Notes: generated from the letters alone by a model not told the origin. A stretch of 64,000 bases of DNA from Callipepla californica brunnescens (GCA_023055505.1 JALIRH010000023.1:8810423-8874422), one strand, 5' to 3'; shown: positions 12,328-24,936, numbered from the stretch's first letter. Program-made: numbers and translations.

Positions 12328-12958
12328 CAAGGAATCACAAAATCACACAATTTCAGAGTTGCAGGGGATGGAAGGGTCCTCAAGGGATCATGAAATCCAA
12401 CTCCAACTTCTTGCGAAAAGCAGGTGCCCTCAACAGGTTGCACAGGTAGACATCCAGACAGATACCAAATATTTCAAAAGAAGGAAAATCCATTACTCCT
12501 TGTTGTATTGCTACAAACTGCTGAGAAGGGCCTGACCTCATCCATTTGCCTTCCGCCTCATTTCAAATGTTTATAAACATTTATCAGATCCCCTCTCAGT
12601 CTTCTTTTCCCAAGGCTGAAGAGATCCATGTTACTCAGCAGGTGCTGCAGTCCCCAGATACTCTCTGTGACACTCCGCTGTACTCCTAGGATATCCATCT
12701 TTTCAGACTGTGGGAGAGATCCAGAGAACTGGATGTTCTAACCGTGGCCTCATCAAGGTGGAGTAGAGTGGGAAGATCACCTCACTCAACCTGATGGCCA
12801 TGCTCTTTTTATTGCACCCTAGCATACCATTGGCCTTTTTGGGTATAAGGGCAAACTTCTGGCTCACGGCCAACCTATCCTGCCCACCAGGATACCCAGG
12901 TCCTTCCCTGTACAGCTCCTCTCGAGCATGTCCTCCCCTAACCTGTATTGATGCATGC
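12328..12958 (-). mobile_element. CR1 LINE copy, 3' portion, minus strand
   Basis: The plus strand starts with the reverse complement of the CR1 terminal octamers ('aatcacaaaatcacac'), followed by 'gttgcaggggatggaaggg'. It then runs through CR1 3' UTR and RT C-terminal sequence ('cagatcccctctcagtcttc', 'ggctgaagagatcc'). The high-coordinate end is 5'-truncated within the RT domain. The copy is diverged, with several indels. Confidence 0.9.
12703..12955 (-). pseudogene. CR1 reverse transcriptase C-terminal fragment
   Basis: A minus-strand frame contains 'KKANGMLGCNKKSMAIRLSE', then 'VIFPLYSTLMRPRLEHPVLW', matching the CR1 ORF2 family pattern AKKANGxLGCIxxSxxxRxxEVIxPLYSxLxRPHLEYxVQFW. The frame is short, lacks the upstream RT catalytic motifs and is out of frame with later CR1 sequence, so it is inactive. 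The first 15 or so residues of the open frame read shuffled sequence and may not belong to CR1. Confidence 0.85.
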
Positions 12959-15900
12959 AAATAACAATTCTAAACTATACAATAATAATTTAATAATATA
13001 ATTAAAAAAATAATCAAGTTCTTTTCCATAATGAAATGTCACTTTTGTAGCACTTCGAATATCGTATACAAGCCAAGGAGACCATGTCTAATGTAGCCTG
13101 CATACTAAGAACCCAGACCAGCATAAGCAATTTTTACTGAGTGAAATAAAGATGAAATAAAGGGAAAGGGATGGATTTCACCCCATCAGGGATGCACACT
13201 ATTTCGATGACTGGCTATAACACAAGAAAAGGAAGAAAATCCAACATCTGTATTTTTCTGTGTGAGGCACAGTGTATTTGCACAGAACTTGGAGATGACC
13301 ATTTTCCACTGCTAATAAAGATGTACTAAAATCCAGTATAAGGAAAGCTCACTCAAAAACTCAATGTGTTATAGCTCATGTGCGTAAAAGACAAAGTCTA
13401 TCAAATTAAATGTTCACTATAAATTATTGATGAGCTTGTATTTATTGCATGCAATTAAACCTCTCCTACTTTATTCTTCAAGGTACTGTTACTGGTCTAT
13501 ATGATGGCTAGGTAATTTACAGCACACTTTGCAGTTTTATGCTGTACTTAAAAGCAGTGCTCACATAACAAAACAGTGCATGAAGAAAATTAGTTTCAGA
13601 AATAGACCCAAAGAAAGCACACATGTATTTGTTTTCCAGTGTTCCTGTTTCTTTTTTTTTTTTTCAGGTATAAAAGCTGCTTGAAAGTGGCAACTATTAT
13701 TATAGGAACAATGAAAAATATTAAAAATAAGGAAGAGGAAGAGGAAAAAAGAATAGGCTAATTGATTTCATTATTGTTTGTCACTTCAACATCCAGAAAA
13801 TATGAAAAGTTCCTAGAGTCTCTAAAGAACAGAAATACGTTCCCTCTGTTCTCATATTGCAAATAGAGCTGGCACAATATGGCCTGTTGAATTCAGTCAA
13901 GTTAATTAATACTTTTTAGGATACAGTCAGAGTTTACAGGGGATAGTAGACATTTTAAAAAATTGTAGCTCAGTATCATTGCCTTAGTGCTTTTACACAG
14001 TAGACAAAGTAAATTGAACTTTCATTCAGCAATCCTACCAGCAAAATGACTCCTCATATTTTATAATAGTAACCAGTGGAAGCATTGGCTAACCTATTCT
14101 TTATTAAAATGTTCATTTTCCTTGTACTGCAATGCCCCCGGCCTTGGCATATTTCTTGTAAGCTGCTATTGGAAAATTCTCTGAGCTTGGCAGAAGTGGA
14201 GAATTTATTATGTGCCTCTGAGCAGCACTGAGGCAAACAGCAAAAGCTGTTATCCTCAGTGTGCTTTTGCAAGGCTATCTGTTAAAATGTGCATCTGATC
14301 TGAAATTCCTGTTTGTGTTTCAATACTATTTCTTTGCTACTTTGCCAGGGAAAAAGAAAAAAATAAAAAGCAGCAGCAACAACAATCTTCTGCCCAGCAC
14401 GGCTTTCAGGAGCTGCATAATGCCATAAAGCATAGATCAAATGTTCCTTATCTGCAAGGCATTTTAAAATAAGTTGAAAAACTAGGATGAATTACCCTCT
14501 ACCTTGTTGAACTAGGCTGTGATATGCAGCACAAAACTGGGCTTCCACTATTATGCCAAATCTGGATGGAATAGTGACTTGTGCTTCAGAAGCAATGATA
14601 GCCTTGATTTTGGAAAAAAATGTGTTAACTAAAGTCACTGTTACAGACACTCAGTGAAAACAAATTCCCATAGGATGTTAGCTAAAAACTTCTGCAGATG
14701 GGCCCACAAGGGTGACTTCATTGAAAACAGCACATCTGTACATGGATTTTTAAATGACAGTAAACTTGAATCTTGGAAATAATTTAGTGTTTCTTATTTA
14801 CTTACTTTATCATAATGATTGCTTTTGTGGAGATGGGGGAGTGTTGAGAAAGGTGAATTCTTCCTGGGATTTTATCAAAATGAAATGGTCACTGTCACAT
14901 ATTGGAGGATTTTTCTATTATAGCTAAAAAAGTTGTACATCTCCTGTCCATTCAATATCAAGATTAAATAAGAAAATGTACCAGAAAAGCTAGTGAAGCC
15001 TCGTTACTCAGGGGCTAAGGATGGATTTTGTTAAATATGGCTGTGTATAGAACAACTCTAATGGGGATAGAAGAAACCTCTCAGTGTCAGTTTATTCAGT
15101 CCACGGACATTACTCATCTAATCTCAGGACTGACACCTAAAACCAGTTTGATGGGTATCAGCTACAACACATTTATTTTATTCATTTTTTGTAGAAGGAA
15201 TTTACGTTAATCTGTGAGCCTTATGCTGCCTGACCTTTTAGAGATATCCTCTCTTATTCAAGTGAGCAAAGTGTGGGCCTCACTCAAGTAATATCTATTC
15301 AAGTTTATCTGCTTGCAAATACATTTCTACATTTTGCCCTATCTGAATTTGATTTTTCTCAATACTAGCTGTTACCTAATCCATGTTTCTTGTACAGAAA
15401 GAATTAAATTTCTAATAGGATTTGTAACAAGACAGTAAAAATGAGCAGTAATGAGGGTATCACGGCCATTTTCAACACTTCATTCTGACAGTCCAACTCA
15501 GATTATGGTCAGCAGAGATCATAACTGTTAGTTTAGCCTTTACGCTTTCTTTTGCTTCTTTACATCTTCTGTGAGGATTCTGAAATTCTATCACAGAAAA
15601 TGCAGTTTTCACACCCCTTCAGTTTTTCCATAGTAAACTAATAACACCTGAACTTCCTGAGTTACAGGCCATCACTTTTCAAACTCATTGCTGTCAATAT
15701 TAAGTACAAAAATCTGAGAATACCTCTAAGAAAAAGCAGGTACTTTAGGTAAACAGTGTAGAAACTTGCACGCAAGTTACAGAGACAATATTTTAAAGAA
15801 CTCCAGTGAGGAAAATTACAGACTGGAGATAATTCCCTGTGATTATATTTGTTTTTGTCTGAAAAAGTACAGTGAGGTAGATGAAGCATAGTTACTGTTT

Positions 15901-18011
15901 CTCTACCTGACCATTCTGGTAGATGGTTGTAAATTAAGTTTAGCCCACAGATAGTCACTAATCCCATGTGGCAAGATCAACTGTGCATCTGAATCCTAGC
16001 GCATATTAAGGCTGTCCATGCTCATCTAGTTACTGTAGAAAGAATTTTCTTAAGACATGTGTTTACATTTGGGAAGAAAAAAAAAATACCAGAAACAAAC
16101 AAACAAACAAAAAAAACAAATAACAAAATCTGGACTCAAATGAGTTCTCTCGAGTAAGTTGAAATCCTCCCATTTAATTCAGCAGGGTGTGGTCGGGACT
16201 TAATTATTTAATTATTTATTTGCAGTGCAAATCAAACCCAAAGCTTTTATGGACACTTGAAGTGTTAAATAATTTGTTCCAGCAATTAATGCAGTTCACT
16301 GATCATCTAAATTACTTTCTAATGCTTCAGTGTATCTCTGAAAATATTCTAGCTGATTTATCAGTAAGTGCACCTTTGTTGCCAGCTGTTGTCCTATCCT
16401 TAATGCACTACTTTTTTTTGTATAAAGATTTTCCTCCTTCTAAATGATTATGTGTCACACTACCATGGTTTTTGGTGTTGTGCATCCTGATATGTGGAAG
16501 CCACGTTCTGGGCAAAATATCTAATTTTCCAGTGACTAGAAGAGACATGAGAAACTCCTTCAGTGCCCATGCTTGTCTTGTTGACCAGGGTGTGAAAATA
16601 ACTCAAGTAAATATGGTCTGTATGTACTATTTCCAAATAAATAGAAATTTAGAAGGATAGTAAAAAGATCATAAAAGCGTATGCTAAGTCAAACACATTA
16701 ATCTGTTATGTAAGAAACATTTTGAACTGTGAATGACCTTGTTTAATTTACTTGTTTTTGATAAACTCCCCATTGGCATATTTTTCTTTCTTTTCCCTGT
16801 TTATTCTATACCACTTTTGTAATGTTTCCATTAGAAAGGAGTTTGATGTATAATGAGATCATCTTCCAAGTTTTGTATCTTGTTTTTTTCTTAAACCACA
16901 GTTTCTCACATTGATTCATACTGAGAATTATTTGATCGATCAAATATTTGTATTGAATTTAGTCGAACTACTGAAAGAGCTTTCTCTTCTCAAAGAAAAA
17001 AGTGAGGACTAGTTGAACCCATTCCTATAATAACTGTCATGACTTCCAAAAGCATCCCAAAACCTAGATGTAAGGAAAATAGAATCCCATTTAGGTTCTC
17101 TTCTTCTAAGTCCTTAAAACTTGAATTAATTGCATTTTTTTTTCCCCCAAACATTAAAGTTATAATGGTCCACTTTTTTTTTTTTTTTTCCTGCTTGTAG
17201 TGCAGCTTATGTCTTCTTGTCATCACTCAATCTGTCAGCCCTCTCCATCTTGTATATATTTCTTGTCCCCTCCTTAACAGCAATACTCTGAATGTCTGAA
17301 TTTCATTTCTACCTGTACTTAGCTGTACTCACTAAAAAAATGTTATGCTTATCTGTGCTTTAACTGGAACAGATATAAAAGATGGATGTGCTTATTTCAG
17401 TCTATTGCTTTGTTTTAGTTTCCAGCCACTGTCATCCAATGTCAGCATAATGTACAGAATATACTTACTCTTTGATAAACAGTTGGACTTAAAATACTAT
17501 AAAAGTAGCATAAGAGAAGGAATAAACAATAGATATGAGTGGGAAGGAAGAGGGTCACATTTATTGTTCATTATTTAAGTTACTGTGAAAAGAAATTTTC
17601 AGTATGTGTAATAAAGTTAACTGTCCCATTGTGCTAGTGTACATAACTGTCAAAATCTAAGTGGCTACAATTATGAGGGTACTTTTATAAATAAAATGCA
17701 TTCTCTAATGTTTTCCCAGTTCAGAACTGAAAGAAAAACTCATCTAAAAGCCTTCTTGAAGGGAAATGTGTGGAGAGCAAATATGTCATGAATATCTTCT
17801 ACCAACAATCTTAAAAAAATAACATTCTATGCTGGTGCTATTTTGGATTTTGATTCCTAAATTCCATATAGCATTTACATTGCTTTGCAATGACTTCACT
17901 TTCATGTACTCAAGACCATATGAATAGTTTTATTAAGGCTGTTTAAAGATCTGTCTATTGCAGCATCAGTTGCATGCACTGTCTCTTGTTCACTACTGTA
18001 TATTTAGGAAA
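12959..18011. other. Unique AT-rich sequence, no gene seen
   Basis: About 5 kb. The longest frame (15662-15967, minus, 101 codons) has no recognisable domain. A CAAA repeat lies at 16093-16120. The stretch 14110-14280 has more even composition and may be a conserved non-coding element (see findings). Poly(T) tracts occur near 13653 and 17172. Confidence 0.45.
16093..16120. repeat. (CAAA)n simple repeat
   Basis: Several CAAA units grade into an A-rich run; about 28 bases. Confidence 0.8.
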
Positions 18012-18131
18012 GGGTAGATGTAGTACTTAGGGACATGGTTTAGTGGGCAATATTGATGGTTAGTGGACAGTTGGATTAGATGATCTTATGAGTCTTTTCC
18101 AAACTTAATGATACTATGATTCCATAATTCT
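18012..18131 (+). mobile_element. CR1 LINE 3' tail fragment
   Basis: The sequence ends like a sense-strand CR1: 'gggacatggtttagtgggca', then 'ttggattagatgatcttatg', then 'tctttt.ccaaac.taatgat', then 'ctatgattccataattc'. The 'acatggtttagtgg' variant belongs to CR1 groups whose 3' UTR carries this motif. Only the last 120 bases remain. Confidence 0.85.
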
Positions 18132-20888
18132 AAGATCCCTGCTCAACTGAGACAGCTTTCTACCCACTCACTTGAATTCAGACAGTTTGTAATTATTTGC
18201 TCGTGAAACAACAAAATGTTTCACAAGTGACATAGCATTCTCATCAACTATAGATAAATTTTACTTGCTTCTTTGTTTGTGAGGGGCACCACATTAGTAA
18301 ACAATCACTCTTCTGTCAGCCAACATTATGTAGGTTGTTTTAAAAGCAATAGCCCCTATTTTATTCCACGGAAACTACAACATATACAAAAAGCTCAGTT
18401 ATGTTGTTTGTAGAGCAAATTCTCAATTATGAAATGTTCCTGACCAGTATAGCTACCACCATACTGTATGTATTTTGAGAGGTGAATGGTCTGCATGTCA
18501 TGTTCATAAACATCTATATGGTTGTCTAGAACATGGTTTGTTTTTCAAGTTGCCATTGTCACTGCTGAATCATGCAGTGTTTCATACCTCCATAAACATT
18601 CAGTAAATGTTGTTGAATGTCAAAGGATGCCACTTTTTTGCATGAAGGAATTCAGACACCTTCGCTTCATATGCACTTTGAAGACAGATGCCATTGTGTC
18701 AGACTGACCCTCTGCCACCATCTATAGCAAGGTAACAAAATGTAATGAAATACTGGAGGGAAGGTTCAATCTTTATTGCCATACCACCACCATCCCTCTC
18801 TGACATTGTTGGTCCATAATAAAATATGAAGCATTACTTTCAGAGATGCCATTGTATCACGTAAACTAGAATTCAGAATAGAAGGGTTTAATATTATTTG
18901 CCTAAAACACTTGTTCATAACACAAATTGATGATAAAAATATGCTGATTCATGAATAATCGCATGTTGGCCATACAATATCAGCCTTTTTTCTTTATTTT
19001 AAGGTTTTCTAATGTAAAATACATCAGTAAAACTTCCCCCCAAAGAGTTCTTTCAATTCAATGTTTGTTTGAGAAAATACATAACATGAATGTCTGTGTA
19101 AAAGAGAAATACTTTGCAATGTTTTCAAAAATCATTTGGATTTGATTTGTGATTAGACCTTTAATTTTTAGTCATTCATCAATTTCAATTGAACTTTCTT
19201 GAGACTGAGGAGCTGTCTAAACTTGGAGAAGAGAAATGGAATGGAAAGCAAGGCTTTAGTTTCTTTTTTTTTTTTTTTCAATAGAGAGGCATGGAATTAT
19301 AATGAAGAGATAATACTAAGTATTAGATACACATTTTTAAAATGTAGAAACTGGTGCTCACACGTGTGCAGTATCCCCCAGTGACAGCACTGACTATCTG
19401 CTTTGAGGATAAGAAAGTGCCTGCAAGACTGGACCAGCCAGAACTACAAGATGAGTTATGCCATGTTTTTGGGAAGCAACAATAGTTAAAATTGATCATT
19501 TTATATCATTTTGATAATATTTTCATAGTAATTTTAAAACTCCAATTTTACCATATATTGCTTTTTTTTTTGCATTTGTTTTGCTGCAGACTAATTCAAT
19601 GCAACCCTAGACTTATTTACTTTTCTTTTACAGTGTAATTTAGTTATGAAAAAATATAAATCTTATTACTGGAGAATTCACATTTACAAATGAAAAAATG
19701 TCTCTCTTGATTAAGGCATTGTAATGCCTTCGTCTAATAAGTATTTAATTATATAATACCGAAATAGACAGTTTTTGAGACAGGAGAATTTTCCATAGAA
19801 AGATCTTTGATCTCTGGAAGGAGCAACTAAATTCATACTTTCTCAACAAATACTTATTTTTTTCTAGTATGCTAATTATTAGTCGTAAAAAGTCTTTCTC
19901 CTTTGAAATTTAGCCTTTGATTCTCAGCATGTTCTTTGCTTCTCTGCTTCTACTTTTAGGTAAGAAACAGGCCTGTACCTTTTTTGACCTGTTTGTTTTT
20001 AGGAGGAAAAAGTATCAGATTACCCTCCTTGATCACCTTGAGAAAATACAGAGAATATACATTTTTGATTCTGTAGCCATGCCAGAAGACTTGGAAGTTA
20101 CATTACCTCACACACAAGACCTATAAACTAGCTGTCACAGTATTAGCATTTTGTCTCTTTTGTAATGATCTAAATTAAACCTCCCTCCTAGTTCTCATGT
20201 TACAAGGCAGCTCTCCAGCAGAAAGGAAAAAAAAAAAAAGAAACTTACTTGCATCATTCACCTATATATATATATACGTCTTCCAAATTCCAATGAAGTG
20301 AGGGAGTCCAATAACGTATCCATACATTCCAAGGGTCACCAAACACAGGAGCTGAAAATAAAATAATCATGAAACTACTATATATGATGCTACAAGAACA
20401 GCTTATATAGCACTACTCTATAGGACATGGAATTCCTATGTTATTTAACCTAGTGAGGTTTTTAATTTTTTGGTTGTTTATTTGCTGGATTCTTTTTAGT
20501 TTATTTATTTGTTTGTTTGTTTGTTGATCTATTTATGTTTATTTTGTTCTCAATATTAGTTTGTTTTAACCTGAAAGTAGAATTTGAATTATTTCTATAG
20601 GTTGGTCAATCTCATGGCCATGAAGGTCAACAAAGTATTGCTGTTGGCATAAGTTCTTTTATAAGTAAAAAAAAAATCATAAGCCAAATTCAAGCTGAAA
20701 TATAATGTTTATTACAAGCAAAAACACAGTTTTTGGAACACCATGATTTAGAATTTCACAGTAAATAGCTTCTATTAGAACACAATAAGGCTGCAAGGTA
20801 GCTGAAAAGAGAAGAGAAAGTCAGTGTAATTATTTTGCAGTAAAAGCTAGATGAAAGTCAATTAGAGTCTGCAGGAGGAAAAACAACA
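18132..20888. other. Unique AT-rich sequence, no gene seen
   Basis: I confirm no gene. At 19929-19962 a Met-Phe-Phe-Ala-Ser-Leu(5)-Gly frame runs into 'aggtaagaa', a signal-peptide-like start followed by a donor-like sequence. I treat this as chance because nothing upstream or downstream supports it. Simple TA repeats lie near 20263-20276 and a TTTG repeat at 20506-20524. Confidence 0.45.
20506..20524. repeat. (TTTG)n simple repeat
   Basis: Four to five TTTG units after a TTTA stretch. Confidence 0.75.
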
Positions 20889-20909
20889 ATTATATATATA
20901 TATATATAA
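20889..20909. repeat. (TA)n microsatellite
   Basis: About ten uninterrupted TA units lie just beyond the possible retropseudogene on the minus strand. Confidence 0.9.
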
Positions 20910-20954
20910 ACAAGAACACAACAACTAAGCAAAAAAAAAAATTCCATCTGGTGA

Positions 20955-21189
20955 TTTTTTTTTTTTTTTGGTTGATTCCTTGATTTTGTATAAGGCCATT
21001 TTAAGTTTCTCAAATTAGCAGATGAAATGTGCATTCTCAAGTTTTCCTCTAACTCACATTTAGCCTTTTTGTTTAGTTTTAAACGATGTGATAAAACTCC
21101 TTTCATTGTCTTTAGCTGAGCAAGTCTAGCTTTCAATCATCCTTTGATAAAGCTGCCTTTAATTGTAACTGTTCAGATAGCTTGTACAG
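20955..21189 (-). pseudogene. Possible coiled-coil retropseudogene fragment with poly(A)
   Basis: On the minus strand a frame from 21189 reads 'LYKLSEQLQLKAALSKDD', meets one stop, and continues 'KARLAQLKTMKGVLSHRL', then a Lys/Glu-rich stretch ('NKKAKCELEENLRMH') down to about 20970. The heptad-like spacing of Leu, Met and Ile with charged residues suggests a coiled coil. The frame then runs into 15 consecutive A residues (T-run 20955-20969 on the plus strand), as a retrocopied mRNA tail would. I do not recognise the parent gene. Against it: only about 75 residues, no clear 5' continuation, and no target duplication found by eye. It could be chance. Confidence 0.3.
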
Positions 21190-22934
21190 AAAACACAATC
21201 TTCAACAGTCTAAACCTCCAGATTCACCTTTCCTTTAGAGATTAAGAATTAGTAATGCCCAGATGTCCAGTAGATTAACCCTATGATTAACTAGGATGGC
21301 ATGAAGTACACCTGTGCCATGAGTACATGAACACATATCATGCAAGGCTTTGATCACTTACAGTGCATATACTAGGTTTGCATCTTCATATGTGTGTCAT
21401 AATACTTGGTTCGTTCCCCAGGAATGAACCTCTCTCTGTAGGTATGAACCCATTTACAGCAATCTGTACTGCATAACCGTGAGTGTTAATAATATCTACA
21501 TATTTCTCAGAGGTGCCATACTATGTAAAATTAAATTTGATTTCATTTTCCTTTTGCTGAATGCGTGACAATTTTGCCATTTTCCCTTTCTTCTCAGAGT
21601 CAGTAAGCTCTTGCCAGAAGGAACGTGGTAAGGCTATTTAAATCATGTCTTAAAATAAATGAAAATAAACAAATTCATTTCAGATATTGTCTTCCTTATT
21701 ACATATTTAATTTTCTTTGGTGATTTTTTGTAGTATTAGTACATAAAAGTAATTGCAAAAAGAAACTCCTAGAAAAAGCTACTTGATTCAAGAGAAAGTA
21801 ACTGCAACATTCCCTGTGAGCACACAAAAAAATGCTTTTTAGTTATTTGGTTCTGCAATTTTAGAAAATTTGAGCAATTTCTCTTTTATGAAGCTCTTAT
21901 TTGATGAATTATTTCCAGTCAGATAGTCTAAAAATCCCGTTTTAAGTTGATTGGTGATATTATTGCTTGACTCCAAAGATTAAATGAAATTTTTTTGAGA
22001 CTTTAAGTTCACCTCTCAGTGTTAGAAGCCAGTTTCCAAAGAAATGCTGGGAATACCACTTAGTGTTTCAACTGCCTGAAATGCTGGGTAGAAACTTAGC
22101 AAGTTCTGCTAGAGTCCTCATTTCTTTCTTATCTTTCTCCATAATGTCACATAGTTAATTTTGCTGCAATCCACTGGCAGGCATGGTAATATTTGCGACA
22201 CTGAATCAGCCTTGGATATAATTATGTTCACAGGGCAGTTCAGGGAATTCCTCAAGATTTTTTTAGGAAATTTTCAGAAGACTTGCTGTACCTTGATAAC
22301 TAGAAAGAAATTCTGTAACTGAGACAGTGGATAGGATGATATGAACGTTGGAATTAATATATTCTAAATAATTTGTAATCAGAGAATTGTATGTTTATTT
22401 TGACCATTGTCTGTCTTGAAGCTTGACATAACAATTTTTATTTCTTTTGCAGGAGAAAACAAAATCAATACTCAACTTTCTTCTGTGTTCAGTGTTCTTA
22501 GAACAATGGCTTATTTGAAAGAGTGCTTTATTCTTACAACTTTTGAACTGCTAGAATTACCTTTTAATCCTTTGTAAAGAAGGAAGGAAATGGTCAATAT
22601 ACAAAACACTTTAATACTTTTTCTTAATAGAAATTATTTTTTCCTCCAAGTTAAAAACAATCTAATAGTTATCACTGACATTCTTATTTCATTTCCATAA
22701 TTATTATAAAATGTGCATAAGCATGTAAGGGAATTAACTTTCAGAATGTTACGATTTGCCAGAATTACTTAAATCTTTTTAAACATAAAAACTGTAAGCG
22801 AGAAGATATTTTTGAATGACTTAACAAGGCAGAACAGGAAAAGACACTGACACAATGAGCTCAGCTCATCTAGCAATAATGGCAAAACACAAAATGAAGA
22901 AAACAAACTCTGTAGGAGTTATTCCACAGGGCTT

Positions 22935-22961
22935 AGGTGACCTCAGGTGACCTCTGGTCAC
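22935..22961. promoter_or_regulatory. Tandem AGGTGACCTC motif, possible receptor/E-box site
   Basis: The decamer AGGTGACCTC occurs twice head to tail (22935-22944, 22945-22954) and is followed by TGGTCAC. The unit contains near-matches to the nuclear-receptor half-site AGGTCA on both strands, and the junction makes an E-box CAGGTG. The surrounding 22840-23060 region is less AT-biased than its neighbours. Regulatory function is inference only. Confidence 0.25.
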
Positions 22962-23279
22962 AGTGAGGTTATCAGATAGCTGATTCACAGTTGCACCGGG
23001 TCCTGCCACAAGGTCTTAATTATTTGGCAGCTTTGGCTGCCCACACCTCTAGGGGTTAGGTGAGAATTAGTAATCAGACAGTTTTTGAGGAGGTGGATAA
23101 GCTTTCCCAAAGAACCTTCATGTAAGTCAGTATTCACCAGGTGAAACTAGATGGTCAGGCCCTAGTGAAAAATGCATGGGAGAAGAAAGTCACAAATCTA
23201 TGATTTTAGCAACATTAACCTAAATTGTATTATGCTATTAATCTAAGTTACATTCAGCAGCATGACTTTTTATTCCCTT

Positions 23280-23339
23280 GTTTGTTTTGTTTTGTTTTGG
23301 TTTTGTTTTGTTTTGTTTTGTTTTGATTTGTTTTGTTTT
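23280..23339. repeat. (TTTTG)n pentanucleotide repeat
   Basis: About twelve units of TTTTG with two interruptions (TTTTGG and TTTTGA). It explains the Phe/Leu/Cys-rich and Lys/Gln/Asn-rich frames on either strand. Confidence 0.95.
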
Positions 23340-24269
23340 CCACAATGATGTTCATCATCCCACGGTCAGCAAAATGACGCCCACCCATACCCCACATAAT
23401 AATGATAATTCCTATACTCTCCCACAAAAAAATTCTCACTGGCAGTGGTTGAAAAACACACACAAAAAAACAAAAAAAAAAACCAACTACAACCAATCAC
23501 AGCATCCACAGCATCTCTCACTGCAGAAGTGTCTCTGATTCTGTTTCCTCATGAAGAAAAACAGGTACTGATCCTTTACAAAAAGAAAGCAATAAATATA
23601 TATGTATTTTTCTACTTTATTGTCTTTTTTTTTTTTTCACTTAATAGTGATTAATTTGAGCATCTATAAAAGATAGTACACCTTTTGAATTGTATTTCCA
23701 GACACTTTTGTAAAGCCATAGACATGCACTGCTTGGGATGTAGATGCTTCACATTGCTTACTTGCACCTTTCTTTTCTCTATCTTTGCACATTTATTTGG
23801 ATTTCTCATTAAAAATCAACTAAAATGAGGTGTCCGTTTGAAGATTTTTTGCACTAACCCAGTGGCACTTCAATGAGCAGTCTAAGCGATCTCTTTTCCA
23901 AGAGTAGTCAGGGAAAAGCATATAGGCTGGCAAATTTTAAAATTTTATGCATAATGCTAATCATGCTAAAAGCAGTTGTCATGTAAATGATCTGTAGGCC
24001 AGATTTTAAATACCTGACATCTACAGAGATTTTATTAGCAGGTTTTGAGAAAGTGAATTCTGAAAACTTTAACGAGTAATATCTAGATGTTAAGAGGCAT
24101 CTCATTTCAAGAGATTTATAGTGCAAAAATATGCATCTTTGCTAAAAATAGACAAATTTCTAATCCATTATTTGTGAATGCAAGGCTAGATAATACTGAA
24201 TAACTACTCAGCCTTATGAGAAGCTTTTTTTCCAGTAGAATCTTGAGACTGAATGCTCCCTCGTCTAGG

Positions 24270-24351
24270 GAGACTGCTTTGGCAGGGGTGTTGGACTAGA
24301 TGATCTCTGGAAGTCCCTTTCAACCCCAACAATTCTGTGATTCTGTGATTC
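24270..24351 (+). mobile_element. CR1 LINE 3' tail fragment
   Basis: The plus strand carries 'gctttggcaggggtgttgg', then 'actagatgatctctgg', then 'aattctgtgattctgtgatt', the standard CR1 3' end with two or three terminal octamers. Nothing upstream is recognisable, so it is a very short 5'-truncated copy. Confidence 0.9.
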
Positions 24352-24539
24352 CAGTCCTCCCAGCTTCCTCCATCAGTCTCTCTGTGACACTTGGGCATAA
24401 TGTCAATAAGGAATGAGAAACCTTGCTCACTACTGATAACAATCAAAGTACCACCAAGAAAGATAATAACAAGAAAGATAACAATGCTATCTGACACTAG
24501 GTGCTCAAAGAACTGACTGTCAGTAAGTACTAACCTCTG

Positions 24540-24883
24540 CACAAATCATGGTGTGTATATCCTTAGATATAGCAAGTATACTTTTAGATTAGTTGTCCTT
24601 GAAACTGCTGAAGTGATTAAGCAAAGGAACTCTACACAGTGTAAGAACTAAACTTATATTTGAAGTAGTTAATTAGCATGTCTAGCTAGCCTGCAAGTAG
24701 GGAGAGCAACACAATTTTTAATGACCAACTGTTAAGCAATAAAAAAAAGTATAAGTACACATCGAAATCCCGAGGTGTGTTAGCACTGTGGGGGATCGCC
24801 TGGCACCCCAGCTTCAGCAACTCTGCAATAAATCAGTATCACATCTCTGTGTGTGAGATCATCTTACTGCACACTGGGTAACA
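24540..24883 (+). mobile_element. Probable solo LTR of an endogenous retrovirus (3' end clear)
   Basis: The right part looks like a retroviral LTR core promoter plus R/U5: TATA-like 'tataagt' at 24750-24756, a G/C-rich 'cgcctggcaccccagc' about 40 bases downstream, the polyadenylation signal AATAAA at 24827-24832, then a T/G-rich stretch and a terminal '..gtaaca' at 24883. The left boundary (about 24540) is a guess; I could not pair a target-site duplication. No gag, pol or env sequence is attached. It is a different family from the LTR at 25070. Confidence 0.5.
24750..24756 (+). promoter_or_regulatory. LTR TATA-like box
   Basis: 'tataagt' lies 77 bases upstream of the AATAAA signal of the same LTR, a spacing compatible with a short R region. 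There is no evidence of present activity. Confidence 0.4.
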
Positions 24884-24936
24884 AATCTGTATTTTGGATA
24901 ATAAACTAATAGCAGACACCTGGCTCAACAGGTACC

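Larger units (their letters stand above)
21190..24269. other. Unique AT-rich sequence with one simple repeat
   Basis: No gene is confirmed. It contains the AGGTGACCTC tandem (22935-22961) and the TTTTG repeat (23280-23339), both listed separately. Frames over 23254-23654 are products of the simple repeat. Confidence 0.5.

Noticed and set aside
15662..15967. 101-codon minus-strand frame
   Set aside because: No domain, no exon boundaries and composition typical of AT-rich noise.
19917..20126. Signal-peptide-like start followed by a donor-like 'aggtaagaa'
   Set aside because: The Leu run comes from a short T/C-rich stretch. There is no matching downstream exon or promoter, and the frame beyond the donor-like site is unremarkable.
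23254..23654. Frames rich in Phe/Cys or Lys/Gln/Asn
   Set aside because: Direct translation of the TTTTG repeat and neighbouring A-runs.
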